64,000 bases of DNA, from NCBI RefSeq assembly GCF_048984525.1, contig NZ_JBMGJC010000008.1:1-64000 (forward strand), in the 5' to 3' direction. The notes below the pieces were generated by a model that was not told where the DNA came from, searched no databases, and was given only the letters and a program-made list of their open reading frames with translations. Below, piece after piece: positions 17,338 through 26,099 of this stretch. The DNA comes from Syntrophopropionicum propionicicum_A. Lineage in GTDB: Bacteria > Bacillota > Desulfotomaculia > Desulfotomaculales > Pelotomaculaceae. A program made the position numbers and the translations under genes. Numbering within the stretch: the stretch's first letter is position 1; the number at the start of each line of letters is the position of its first letter.

Positions 17338-17433
17338 GACATCGACACTCCTTCCTGGTATTAAGCGTTTTGACTCGCAGTCAAGGGGACGCACCTCACG
17401 ATTCCCACAGATTTATATGTCTGAATTTTTTCA

Positions 17434-18156
17434 CTAGACATTGTCAGCCTTAGGGTAGCGGAAATGGTATGTCAAAGGGGAAGACCAGGTCAGAAGGCCA
17501 TTGTCTTCCCTGGTACGGGGACCGGCGTTGTGGATCAGGAGGGGGACCCCGTCCGCCCGCCTCTTGTCCGATACTACTCCTACGTGGTCATAGGGCGGCC
17601 CAAATACAACTATGTCACCGCCCTGCCACAGCTTCAGGTTCTCCGGATCCCATGGTTTGATCTCGGTAGTAAGTCTGTCGGCGTATTCTTTGAAAAACGC
17701 CTCCTGGTTCGGCACCCGCCGAAAGTCAATATTGGGCTCCGGTGCGCCGTTAACACGGGGATAATCACCGGTGTTCTCCAGAATATCCCGGTCCATCATG
17801 CCCTTCAGGTCATAACCGGCATTTTGCAGCGCCCGCCAGACCACATCGGTGCAGACACCCTCGTTATCAGGCGGATACCCACCGGCGTAATAAGCGTCCT
17901 TGTATAAAGGCTTCGCCTCCAGGTCCTTGCGCGCCCCCTGGACAATATCGTCCAGGTCGTAAATTCCGTCACCGTCCTTGTCGCTTTCCAGCACAACTTT
18001 TTCAACAACGCAGCGTTGTCCGGCAAACTCGTGCAAACTTAGAGGGGACCTGTTATAGCTATTGTCCCACCACTTATACAATACAAATAATGATGCCACT
18101 GCGGCAAAGATGACCAGTGTTTTTATTAAAGTGTTAAGCGTTTTATTATTAACCAT
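17434..18156 (-). CDS. DUF1287 family secreted protein
   Basis: A 240-residue protein. An N-terminal TM helix (about 10-28) anchors it outside. The rest fits DUF1287: DKDGDGIYDLDDIVQGAR, YYAGGYPPDNEGVCTDVVWR, then NIDFRRV, GGDIVVFGPPYDHVGVVSDK and IHNAGP. The order Cys (VCTD), His (YDHVG), His (LIHN) resembles an NlpC/P60-like amidase triad, so a peptidase or amidase activity on wall material is plausible but unproven. It belongs to a run of envelope genes on the same strand. Confidence 0.75.
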   Translation of the reverse strand: MVNNKTLNTLIKTLVIFAAVASLFVLYKWWDNSYNRSPLSLHEFAGQRCVVEKVVLESDKDGDGIYDLDDIVQGARKDLEAKPLYKDAYYAGGYPPDNEGVCTDVVWRALQNAGYDLKGMMDRDILENTGDYPRVNGAPEPNIDFRRVPNQEAFFKEYADRLTTEIKPWDPENLKLWQGGDIVVFGPPYDHVGVVSDKRRADGVPLLIHNAGPRTREDNGLLTWSSPLTYHFRYPKADNV

Positions 18157-18235
18157 ATCGACCTCTGGGCGCCGGCAAAATTTTAATCAATGCAGGACTA
18201 TACCTGTTATCGCTAGCTGGACAACCTGATATTTA

Positions 18236-18943
18236 CTAATTTTCTGGAACGGCCTCTGCATATTCAAAACATAACTCATCTTCAAAAGCAGGTATCACAA
18301 CCTCGCTTTTTTCCTGTGCTTCTACTGAAATGCCACATTCATTCAGATAATCAGCCAGGCCCCCTTTAAGCTCCAGCCTCCCCTTAAGGACGGAGGCTTC
18401 GCCGATGGCGGCGATATGGTAAGGAGGGGAAATGGGGTCGCCGTTAACGTTGATATGGCTGCCGGCCAACCGCACCTCGCTGACGGCCGTAATCCGCTGT
18501 CCGTTTACGGCTACGGCTTCCGCACCTGCGCAACACAATTCGTTAACTATTTTTAGAAGATGCTGGTCGGAGATATTTTGAGGAGCGTGGTCTGCAGGTG
18601 GTCCGGCCTGCCCGGGTTGAGTTTGCACAATAAACTCCACGCCAGGCCCGGAAACCTGTGATAATCCGGCAAACCGTTTTATTTTGGCAAGTTCTGTTCT
18701 GAGTGCGTCTTCGGCCTCTTTCTGACCTGTCCCTGCCTGATCCAGTTTGGTTGAAAGGTCGTTAATTTCCATCTGCATTGCATGCAAATCATTCACCAGA
18801 CTTTCTTTCTCCAGGGCTAACTCCCTCTGTTTGTCAACGGAGGCAAAGCCATTACCTGCGCTGGTGGTCCGGAACTGGAAACCCAGCATCACCCCCAGCA
18901 TAATGGTTACCAGGGTAAAAGAATAGAAAAAAGACCTGTTCAA
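18236..18943 (-). CDS. DUF881 family protein (second of pair)
   Basis: A 235-residue protein with an N-terminal membrane helix, a coiled coil (about residues 35-75), and a DUF881 domain with VSGPGVEFIVQ, LLKIVNELCCAGAEAVAVNG, YHIAAIGEASVLKGRL and YLNECGISV. DUF881 proteins (YlxW/YlxX type) normally sit near division genes and may shape the envelope. It overlaps its homologue at 18940 by four bases and shares little sequence outside the domain, so the pair looks like an old duplication that acts together. Confidence 0.75.
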   Translation of the reverse strand: MNRSFFYSFTLVTIMLGVMLGFQFRTTSAGNGFASVDKQRELALEKESLVNDLHAMQMEINDLSTKLDQAGTGQKEAEDALRTELAKIKRFAGLSQVSGPGVEFIVQTQPGQAGPPADHAPQNISDQHLLKIVNELCCAGAEAVAVNGQRITAVSEVRLAGSHINVNGDPISPPYHIAAIGEASVLKGRLELKGGLADYLNECGISVEAQEKSEVVIPAFEDELCFEYAEAVPEN

Positions 18944-19704
18944 ATTAAGCCCCCGCTTATATCGTTATTTTTCTCATTCGATGTGTAATCCAATTTAATA
19001 CTGCCGCTATAAGCCGGTATTGTAATCTTCTCCAGCTTTTTAACCGAAACCTCGATGCCGCAGAATTGCAAAAACTCTGCCACCCCGCCTCTCATATTCA
19101 AAGCGCCGGCCATGGTATCAGGGCTGCCGACGGCAGTTATGACAAAAGGAGGAACAAGCGCTGTATTATTTATACTAATGACAGGCCCGCTGCAGCTAAT
19201 CCCGCTGGTGGCTGTAAGGCGCTGTTCGTTTACAGCGATAGCCTCGGCCCCCGCTGCCTTTAGTTCGTTAACCACCTTTAAAATGTCTTCATTATGTACA
19301 ATATAGAAGTTGGGGTTTTGGGCCGTTCCGTGTAAAGCGCTGCTGTCCTGCAAGGTCACTTCCACACCGCTGCCGGTCACTCCGGATACCCCCGCAAAAA
19401 CAATTGCGGGTTCAATGCCTTCTTTAATTTCAGGCGCGAGGGGTCCGGTCGGCAAATCGTCCAACTGCCCGCGCATCCTTGTCAATTGCGCCTGAAGGAC
19501 ATCACGTTCCTTTTTCATCTGCTCAATCCGGGCTGTTAATTCCTGAGCTCCCAGGGCCGGCTCGTTGTACTGTATGTCCCTGGCAATCCGGTATTGCACA
19601 GAGACAATAATTCCAAGAATGATACTGACCAGGGCAATCGACCAGTAATATTTTTTCAGCTTATTGAGTAATATCATACCCGACCCTTTCATTTTTCTGC
19701 CCAT
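18940..19704 (-). CDS. DUF881 family protein (first of pair)
   Basis: A 254-residue protein with an N-terminal TM segment (about 12-30), a coiled coil (EQMKKERDVLQAQLTRMRGQ) and a DUF881 domain (VTGSGVEVTLQDSS, ILKVVNELKAAGAEAIAVNE, FVITAVGSPDTMAGALNMRG, FLQFCGIEV). It is the upstream partner of the DUF881 gene at 18236 and its stop overlaps that start, so the two are probably co-translated. The partner is truncated in the linker but has the same order of parts. Function in the envelope is inferred. Confidence 0.75.
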   Translation of the reverse strand: MGRKMKGSGMILLNKLKKYYWSIALVSIILGIIVSVQYRIARDIQYNEPALGAQELTARIEQMKKERDVLQAQLTRMRGQLDDLPTGPLAPEIKEGIEPAIVFAGVSGVTGSGVEVTLQDSSALHGTAQNPNFYIVHNEDILKVVNELKAAGAEAIAVNEQRLTATSGISCSGPVISINNTALVPPFVITAVGSPDTMAGALNMRGGVAEFLQFCGIEVSVKKLEKITIPAYSGSIKLDYTSNEKNNDISGGLI

Positions 19705-20003
19705 TGATAAACCTGGCGCAATCCAACTCTGGTTCCGGAACCGTCCACCTTAACAGTCTTAATCTCCGATGAACCGATTATTACATATTCTCTCTTTATA
19801 TATGACGATGTGAGAAACCGGCAGGTTCATTAAAAACGACATAATGCAGCAATTCATGCAATGTTTCCCACGGCAAATATGCAGGTAATTTTCAGGTTTT
19901 GTCAGCCATGAAAAATTGGGGAGGAATGAGGTAGCGGCCCGGTAGGAGGCAAAGGGTTTATCCTTAAAAGATGGTGCTTTGGAACGGAAGATACCTGAGC
20001 AGG
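19705..20003. other. Intergenic region, nothing recognised
   Basis: About 300 bases between the DUF881 pair and the next minus-strand gene. The strand contains GAGGTAGCGGCCCGGTAGGA and a nearby GCAAAGGG, which I considered as an RNA element but could not match to any known riboswitch. No gene-like frame is supported. Confidence 0.3.
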
Positions 20004-20327
20004 CTATTTAATAGGCGCTCTTTTTCTATTTTTTATAATGTGCCGGACTGCATCAAGCGGGTGATAAAAGATCATTCTCGGCCCCGCATATCTCATTATC
20101 TTTTTAACTTTATCCCGCATGTCAGGTTTATAACAATGCACAGGGCATCTTTCACAGGTGGGCTTATCACCCTTGAACCTGCACATATCGAGGCGTTTAC
20201 CGGCGTAGTTAATTAGGATCCGGCAATCTTCACAAGGGACTGTATTGCACCTGTGCTTATCTCTGCAATAAAGGTTGATCATTTTTTTAAGGGTATTTTT
20301 TTCCCTCTCAACGTATGGTAAATTCAT
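20004..20327 (-). CDS. Nitrous oxide-stimulated promoter family protein
   Basis: A 107-residue cysteine-rich protein. The pattern EREKNTLKKMINLYCRDKH, C-x2-C in PCEDC, CRFKGDKPTCERCPVHCYKP and MRDKVKKIMRYAGPRM is the signature of this small family (PF11756-like), whose name comes from one Pseudomonas promoter study. Seven cysteines suggest metal or Fe-S binding. The actual role is unknown. It is a single gene here. Confidence 0.75.
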   Translation of the reverse strand: MNLPYVEREKNTLKKMINLYCRDKHRCNTVPCEDCRILINYAGKRLDMCRFKGDKPTCERCPVHCYKPDMRDKVKKIMRYAGPRMIFYHPLDAVRHIIKNRKRAPIK

Positions 20328-20386
20328 GGCTTTACCTCTTAATACGAAAAAAGTAACGCGAATGAAGGGGGGATCGGGGGAACGGA

Positions 20387-20415
20387 TGTGTCAGGGTACG
20401 GGGTTGTTGACACAT
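20387..20415. repeat. Single REP-like unit, family B
   Basis: TGTGTCAGGGTACGGGGTTG ... TTGACACA, one unit with terminal complementarity, in the gap between the small cysteine-rich gene and RecQ. Confidence 0.6.
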
Positions 20416-20504
20416 TTTATCTTGCTTTAACGATTAGAACTTATTCATATGATTTGCTTTTCTGAAAAGCGGTATTCCATATGGAAAAACAATTATGTGA
20501 AAAT

Positions 20505-22643
20505 TTATTTAGAAATGTCCAGCCGGCCCGACCCCATTTTGCACAATACAGCCTTAATGGCAAAGTAATCCACCCCGGCCGGCAGAGATTCCTTGATTGG
20601 CTTTAATTTGTGGGCGCCGACTTCTTCAATTTTCCGCCGGATCAGGGCTTCATATTGGGATGGAATAAAATCGTCCCAGTCGACGTGGCACCCCTCCATA
20701 CCGCACCGGACGAGGTGATCCTGAATAGTCACCACACTCAAATTCCTCTGCCGGGCGATTTCCTGAAGCGTACCGCCTGCCCGGTACAGGTCCAGGGTAA
20801 CCAGATGACTCGGCGTCTCATTTACCGGTGCTTTCTCCCCGGCCGGCTTCCCCGTCCGGAGGATAATTCCGTTGGCGGCCGCGTATTCGCGGATCAGTTC
20901 CAGAAACGTTTCGCCGTACTGCTCAAACTTCCTTTGCCCCACTCCCTTGACGGCAAGCATGGCGAGTTGATCCGCAGGGAGTTGGCGTGACATATCCCGC
21001 AAGGTGCTGTCGGCGAAAACGATGTAAGGGGGTATGCCGTTCCTTTGCGCAATTTCCTTGCGCAGTCCGCGCAGTTGATCAAAAAGGGAGTCATCTCCGG
21101 TGGCAGCCGTCTCTTTTTGCCGTACCTTGATAAGGACTTTACCCTGTCCTTTCAGTACGGAATAGGCACGGGGACTCAACCCGGCCACGGGATACCGGCC
21201 TTCCGTCAGCAGGATGTACCCTTCAGCGACCAGGATATTGGCAAAGTCGCTGATTTGCTTTAAGGTGCGGTCCTTCATCAGACCGTAAGTGGACAGGTTG
21301 TTGAACCCGTATCGCAGCACTTTTTTGTTCCGGGAACCTTTTAATACCTCCGCCACCAGGGAGATGCCGAACTGCTCCCGCATGCGCAGGATACAGGAAA
21401 AGATCATCTGGGCGTCAACCGTTTTGTCTTCCAGTTCGTTGTAGTCATTGCAGTTGCCGCAGTTCCCACATTCTTCCGGGATATCCTCCTCCCCGAAATA
21501 CTGCAATATATATTTTCTCAAGCAATGCGGGGTATGGCAATAGTCCACCATCGCCCGCAACTTCTTATACTCGTTGGATTTTCTTTCCGGGGAAACCAGC
21601 GTTTGTTCGATCAGGAACTTTTGGATCTGGATATCCTGCGCCCCAAAAAGCAGGATGCACTCCCCGTTCTCGTCGTCCCGCCCGGCGCGGCCTGCTTCCT
21701 GGTAGTAAGCCTCCATGTTTTTGGGAAGGTTGTAATGGATTATATAGCGGACGTTGGATTTATCGATGCCCATGCCGAAGGCGTTCGTCGCCACCATAAT
21801 CCGGATGTCGTCATATAGGAACTGGTCCTGGGATCTGGCCCTCTCCTCGTCACTAAGCCCGGCGTGGTATTTTCCAGCCGCGTATCCCTTCTTTAACAGG
21901 AACTCAAAAATGGTGTCCACTTCTTTCCGGGTTGCCGCATAGATAATACCGGCTTGTTCCTTCCTGCCGGCCAGGTACGCCAGTAAAAACTCTTTTTTGT
22001 TTTCGCCCCGGAATACCGAAAAAGACAGGTTCTCCCGGTTGAAACCCGTCACGACATGTTTCGGATTCCTCAAACCGAGCATGTTGATGATATCCTGTTG
22101 CACCTCAGCCGTGGCAGTCGCTGTAAAAGCAGACACCACCGGCCGGTGCGGCATTTCCTTGATAAATGGCTCGATCGCCCGGTAACTGGGCCGGAAGTCA
22201 TGGCCCCACTGTGAGACACAGTGAGCCTCGTCCACTGCCAGCAAAGCAACCGGCAGTGAGCGGATACAAGCCAGGAACCGGTCTGATTCCAGCCTTTCAG
22301 GCGCCACGTAGAGCAGTTTGAATTGTCCCCGGGCGGCCCGGCTGATCCTCTCCTCCACCTCGTCAAAGCTTAAGCTGCTGTTGATAAAAGTGCCCGGTAT
22401 CCCAAGGCTGTCCAGGGCATCCACCTGGTCCTTCATCAGAGAAATTAAGGGGGAGAAAACCAGGGTCAGCCCGGGAAACAGCAGCGCCGGTATTTGATAA
22501 CAGGCGGACTTGCCACCGCCCGTGGGCATAATCCCCAGAGTGTCGCTGCCCTGCAGAATACTGTCGATAATCTGCTCCTGCCCTTTTTTAAAGGAGGAGA
22601 AACCAAAATGTTCTTTTAATATTGCCCGTGCCCTTTGCAACAT
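20505..22643 (-). CDS. recQ: ATP-dependent DNA helicase RecQ
   Basis: About 712 residues. I start it at the Met of MLQRARAILKEHFG because GGGAGCACGG lies upstream and RecQ proteins begin there; 14 more residues are open upstream. Motif I is GIMPTGGGKSACYQ, motif II AVDEAHCVS, motif VI QEAGRAGRD. A zinc-binding RQC region with C-x-x-C pairs (ECGNCGNCND) follows, then an HRDC domain and a C-terminal helix-turn-helix region (GTLQEIARQRNLSVVTIQDH). It unwinds DNA 3'-5' in repair and recombination. Confidence 0.95.
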   Translation of the reverse strand: MLQRARAILKEHFGFSSFKKGQEQIIDSILQGSDTLGIMPTGGGKSACYQIPALLFPGLTLVFSPLISLMKDQVDALDSLGIPGTFINSSLSFDEVEERISRAARGQFKLLYVAPERLESDRFLACIRSLPVALLAVDEAHCVSQWGHDFRPSYRAIEPFIKEMPHRPVVSAFTATATAEVQQDIINMLGLRNPKHVVTGFNRENLSFSVFRGENKKEFLLAYLAGRKEQAGIIYAATRKEVDTIFEFLLKKGYAAGKYHAGLSDEERARSQDQFLYDDIRIMVATNAFGMGIDKSNVRYIIHYNLPKNMEAYYQEAGRAGRDDENGECILLFGAQDIQIQKFLIEQTLVSPERKSNEYKKLRAMVDYCHTPHCLRKYILQYFGEEDIPEECGNCGNCNDYNELEDKTVDAQMIFSCILRMREQFGISLVAEVLKGSRNKKVLRYGFNNLSTYGLMKDRTLKQISDFANILVAEGYILLTEGRYPVAGLSPRAYSVLKGQGKVLIKVRQKETAATGDDSLFDQLRGLRKEIAQRNGIPPYIVFADSTLRDMSRQLPADQLAMLAVKGVGQRKFEQYGETFLELIREYAAANGIILRTGKPAGEKAPVNETPSHLVTLDLYRAGGTLQEIARQRNLSVVTIQDHLVRCGMEGCHVDWDDFIPSQYEALIRRKIEEVGAHKLKPIKESLPAGVDYFAIKAVLCKMGSGRLDISK

Positions 22644-23001
22644 TTTTTCCGTGCTCCCTAAAATGAACAGCCGGTGCTCATACAACGTTTTTCATCCATA
22701 TATTATTGTTCTCTGCAAATTCTTTGCTTCCTTCCCAAACACAGGAAATCCCCGCTGAAACAGTTTAAACAATCTTTAAAGCCCAAACAGGCCGGCAGGG
22801 TTTACAACCTCGCCGGGCAGAATCCTGCCCGCCTGCCATCAGGTGTTCCGCAGAAAGAAAGGATGTGATTTGCGGTAACTGTAAATAATAGAGCTGGAGA
22901 TGTTAGATTTTTGCGTTAGGGTAAATACCGCCTTATTTTTCATCCACCCGAAGTGCAAAATATGATCTGGACAGCAAATCAAGCAAACCGGAGGGAATCA
23001 A
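22644..23001. other. Intergenic region with a small hairpin
   Basis: Divergent region between RecQ and the YggT-like gene. A small hairpin GGGCAG/CTGCCC lies at 22817-22834. No promoter assigned with confidence. A GGAGGG ribosome site immediately precedes the plus-strand gene at 23002. Confidence 0.3.
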
Positions 23002-23349
23002 ATGGAAGAAGACAGTACTTTCAGACACCAGGAGAATAGTATTAGATCAAAAAAGATTGTGTATTATATACTCGGTGTCCTTGAAGTCCTTTTTGCCTTC
23101 AGGCTTATTTTTAAGCTCCTTGGGGCTAACCCCGGCAGCGCCTTCGTTTCATTCATCTACACTGTTTCAGGCGTCTTCGCAGCTCCCTTCAATGGTATTT
23201 TTAGATCTGCTGTAACCGAAGGGATCGAAACCAAGTCGGTTCTGGAGCCTACCACCATTATAGCCATGATTGTTTATGCGCTCATTGCATATGGAGTAGC
23301 AAGGCTGATTGAAATCTACCGAACTCCCAGGGATGAAGGAATACGATGA
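23002..23349 (+). CDS. YggT-family-like membrane protein
   Basis: A 115-residue protein with two to three hydrophobic segments (about 20-38, 50-70, 85-103). The segments LEVLFAFRLIFKLLGANPGS, FIYTVSGVFAAPF and IIAMIVYALIAYGVARL fit the YggT family. YggT proteins are often near division or cation-handling genes; the molecular role is unclear. The start is well placed after GGAGGGAATCAA. A hairpin terminator follows at 23376. Confidence 0.75.
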   Translation: MEEDSTFRHQENSIRSKKIVYYILGVLEVLFAFRLIFKLLGANPGSAFVSFIYTVSGVFAAPFNGIFRSAVTEGIETKSVLEPTTIIAMIVYALIAYGVARLIEIYRTPRDEGIR

Positions 23350-23375
23350 GTACAAGGGACATGGCCATTTATACC

Positions 23376-23406
23376 AAAGCCGGGGCTGAAAACAGCCCCG
23401 GCTTTT
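23376..23406. terminator. Bidirectional hairpin terminator
   Basis: AAAGCCGGGGCTG and CAGCCCCGGCTTT form a 13-pair stem with a four-base loop, with T-rich ends on both strands. It lies between the YggT-like gene (plus) and the SLH protein (minus), so it can serve both. Confidence 0.85.
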
Positions 23407-23411
23407 ATAAG

Positions 23412-25724
23412 TTAGTTGCTTTTTAACATCCTGACCAGCGTCTGTGCAGCCTCGCCCCTGGTGACCACCTCTTTAGGACCAAAACGCCCGTCAACCGGTT
23501 CCATGAGGCCAAGCCCCGCTGCCAGCGCCACATGCCCCCTCAGGTGACCGGCTATATCACCGGCGTCGCTGAAATTCAAAAGGTAGATGTCGCTCAGCCT
23601 GGCTACTCTGTACAAATCCATAGTGTGGATGGTCAGGCGGGCGAGGACCTCGCGTGTGACCGGGAGGTCGGGATCCGGGTTTTCACCGGCCTGGATGATG
23701 CCCAGGCGTGCCGCCGTTTCGTAATACTGCTGATACCACGGCTCTTTTACCGCTGCGCCAGCCCCGTACCACGGCACAGGACTATGCGCGCTGCTTTTAA
23801 CCAGCATCGTGATCAGTTCAGCCTGAGTAACAGCGTCATCGGGGCGGAAATTACCGCCGGGGGTGACAATTCCGGACTGGGCCAGCAGTTCCGCCGCTTC
23901 ACGGGAGGGATGGCCGTCCAGGTCGTCAAACTTTTGATTTTTATAAGCAGGAGTGACAGCGTTTCCACTGTAATCAAGCAGTTGGCCGCTAAAGGCGTCC
24001 AGCATGGTAAAGTTCTGCCTGGCTGTATGATAGACCAGGTGGACTTCGCCCTCCTCACGTGCCTTGGTGTAAAGGGGCCCCAGCCACAGCCGCAGGTATG
24101 CCGTGTTTAACGGCGCTTCTTTAAGATATATGTCCGCAGCCTGCTCCCGGCTCATTACACCCTGCTGGGCGGGAAACTCAACGTTCCACCAGGTCATCCG
24201 GTAACCGGTGATTTCACCCGTGGCGCTGTCCACCATCACGTTGAACCCGTTATCCGGGAACTGCACTCCCTGGGCCAGGCGGACCCAGTTAAAGTTGTAC
24301 GAGCTGGGCTGCGGTATCCCTCCCTTGTCAATTAAGGGATAGTACTCCGGTCTGGCGTTAATATATACTACCTCGCCCCACCTGGCGGGCTGGACTTTTT
24401 TGATATAATTCGAGGCGATTTTAAGGGCTTCTTCCTCGCTGAATTTTATTTCCGGTGATTTTGACGGTTCGTAATAAGTACGGTAGGAGCCGGTATTAAA
24501 AGAAATCAGCTCGCCGCTGGCGGCGTTCACCGCGATGTCCATCATCTTGCGCTCCGCGCCGCTGCCGGCTTCCCAGCTGAAATGCCAGGTTTTTATGTCG
24601 TTGAACATATAATCCTGCTCCAGCCTGCTGTTGACAAGGGCATATTCCCCGGGCACCTGCACAGCGCCCTTGGCAAACTCCAGGGCTTTGTCTCTGGGAA
24701 GCAGGCTCCTGGCCTCTTCAACTGCAATTTCCTCCATAGGTGAGAGGGGGATGGCCGCTTTGCTGTTGGCCATCTTCATATCACCGCCGCCGCCCGCGCC
24801 CATGTCATAATACGCGTAGAACTCTTCCTCCCTGCTGAGGACATTGCCGGTGAGGGCGTCTATTACCGCCCGGTCCTGCTGGCCCGGCAGCCTGTACACC
24901 AGCTTCAGGGGTACTTTTTTGCCGCCCGGAACGCGTTCCCGGAAGTAATATAATTGGGGGCCTGCTTCACTCCGGAAGATCTGTTCGGCCTGCTGCTGGC
25001 TGATCATGCCGGCAGTGGCGGGAAATCCCCTGGTGTCATCCCAGCGCAAATCAAACCTGATAACCTGGCCGGTGTCACCGCTGACTGAAATACTAATTCC
25101 ATTCTCTGTGAAAGGAAAGCCGTTAATTATCCTGGCGTATTCATACTGGTACTCCAGCGGGCCACGCTTGACCAGGGGGAGCGGCTGGTATTCATAATCC
25201 CTGGCCGGCTGCAGCCTGGTTGACTTAAATCGTTCCGGCTGGAGCTTTGCCGCCAGCGCTGCCGCGGCGCTTTCAAGCTGCTCCCTGGTATATTTGGGCA
25301 AGCCCTGGTACTCCTGGCCGGGGACGGTAGGTATCCACTGCCCCATACTCCAGATATCTCCCGTTTCACTGTTTACCCGCACATACATCTCACCGCCCGG
25401 CTCGCCGGAACGGTACCAGCGCAGGTTCCAGAACGACCCGCTGTCACTCTGGTCAAACCCAGTTGAAAATTCGTTGAAACCTTCCGGCACGACAAATGTT
25501 TCCCTGGCGATCCCGATCGCCTGCTCCAGGCTGACTGCCGCTTGCTGCTCTCCTGTATTAGCCGGAGCAGGATTTTCCGAGGCGGCATTTTGAATCAATT
25601 TCAGCGCCGGCAAATCCATGGGAGATTCCGCAAGCGCCGCCGCGGGCTGCAAAGTGAAGACGCTCAAAACCAGCCAGGCCAGAAACGCTTTGGTCTTAAT
25701 CCTCGGAAACAAACCCATTTCCAC
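23412..25724 (-). CDS. SLH-domain surface protein with YcdB/PepSY-like repeats
   Basis: A 770-residue secreted protein. Residues 1-32 are a signal peptide ending ALAES. Between about 60 and 600 there are several repeats of a PepSY/YcdB-type unit (VRVNSETGDIWSMGQW, ISVSGDTGQVIRFDLRW, MVDSATGEITGYRMTWW), each with a VDSxTGEI strand pair. Residues about 615-770 carry SLH modules (FRPDDAVTQAELITMLVKSS and RFGPKEVVTRGEAAQTLVRM), which bind secondary wall polymers, so it should sit on the cell surface. The ligand of the repeats is unknown. A single gene. Confidence 0.8.
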   Translation of the reverse strand: MEMGLFPRIKTKAFLAWLVLSVFTLQPAAALAESPMDLPALKLIQNAASENPAPANTGEQQAAVSLEQAIGIARETFVVPEGFNEFSTGFDQSDSGSFWNLRWYRSGEPGGEMYVRVNSETGDIWSMGQWIPTVPGQEYQGLPKYTREQLESAAAALAAKLQPERFKSTRLQPARDYEYQPLPLVKRGPLEYQYEYARIINGFPFTENGISISVSGDTGQVIRFDLRWDDTRGFPATAGMISQQQAEQIFRSEAGPQLYYFRERVPGGKKVPLKLVYRLPGQQDRAVIDALTGNVLSREEEFYAYYDMGAGGGGDMKMANSKAAIPLSPMEEIAVEEARSLLPRDKALEFAKGAVQVPGEYALVNSRLEQDYMFNDIKTWHFSWEAGSGAERKMMDIAVNAASGELISFNTGSYRTYYEPSKSPEIKFSEEEALKIASNYIKKVQPARWGEVVYINARPEYYPLIDKGGIPQPSSYNFNWVRLAQGVQFPDNGFNVMVDSATGEITGYRMTWWNVEFPAQQGVMSREQAADIYLKEAPLNTAYLRLWLGPLYTKAREEGEVHLVYHTARQNFTMLDAFSGQLLDYSGNAVTPAYKNQKFDDLDGHPSREAAELLAQSGIVTPGGNFRPDDAVTQAELITMLVKSSAHSPVPWYGAGAAVKEPWYQQYYETAARLGIIQAGENPDPDLPVTREVLARLTIHTMDLYRVARLSDIYLLNFSDAGDIAGHLRGHVALAAGLGLMEPVDGRFGPKEVVTRGEAAQTLVRMLKSN

Positions 25725-25839
25725 CTCTCCTTGTTCATTAAATTTTGATCAGCAAATCCGCTTTAAATATCAGACGGCTGCCGCCAAAAATTGGTTCACC
25801 AACTTTTAGGAAATTTGATACAAAATCTTCCGTGTCAAG

Positions 25840-25869
25840 CGTGTCAAGAGAACCGTCCCCTTGACACGC
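25840..25869. repeat. Single REP-like unit, family A
   Basis: CGTGTCAAGAGAACCGTCCC followed by CTTGACACG, one unit with complementary ends, preceded by an extra partial GTGTCAAG. It lies upstream of the promoter of the exchanger gene. Confidence 0.65.
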
Positions 25870-25882
25870 TATGTAAAAGTTC

Positions 25883-25911
25883 TTGACTTGCGTAGAAATT
25901 GCTGTGATAAT
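25883..25911 (+). promoter_or_regulatory. Sigma-A promoter for the riboswitch-controlled exchanger
   Basis: TTGACT at 25883-25888, 17-base spacer, GATAAT at 25906-25911. Transcription would begin near 25918, a few bases before the aptamer. Confidence 0.65.
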
Positions 25912-25928
25912 GTTTTAAGATGATAAAG

Positions 25929-26067
25929 ATCAAAGGGGAGTAGCCACCGGGTTATACCCGGAGCAGGAGCCGTCATCACGGTAGCGATACCCGGTTTCTG
26001 CAAACCCGAAACGGTTAGGCAAGACCTTCGTATTTTCGCTTTAGAAAGATGCGGGGGTCTTTTCATT
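25929..26067 (+). ncRNA. Putative yybP-ykoY manganese riboswitch with terminator
   Basis: The leader has the conserved element AAAGGGGAGTAGCC, a paired arm (CCGGGTTATACCCGG), CGATACCCGGTTT and a closing GGCAAGACCTT, the arrangement of yybP-ykoY RNAs that bind Mn2+ and turn on metal-export genes. A terminator hairpin (AAGACC ... GGTCTTTT, 26019-26067) follows and shares its 5' arm with the aptamer's end, which suits control by premature termination. The downstream gene is a cation exchanger, a common target class. Found by eye; a covariance search would be decisive. Confidence 0.8.
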
Positions 26068-26099
26068 TATATCAATTTGGACAAGGGGTTGTTTTTAGA

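Noticed and set aside
19900..20000. A GGTAGCGG..GCAAAGG stretch considered as a c-di-GMP or glycine riboswitch
   Set aside because: The conserved core order of either RNA is not present.
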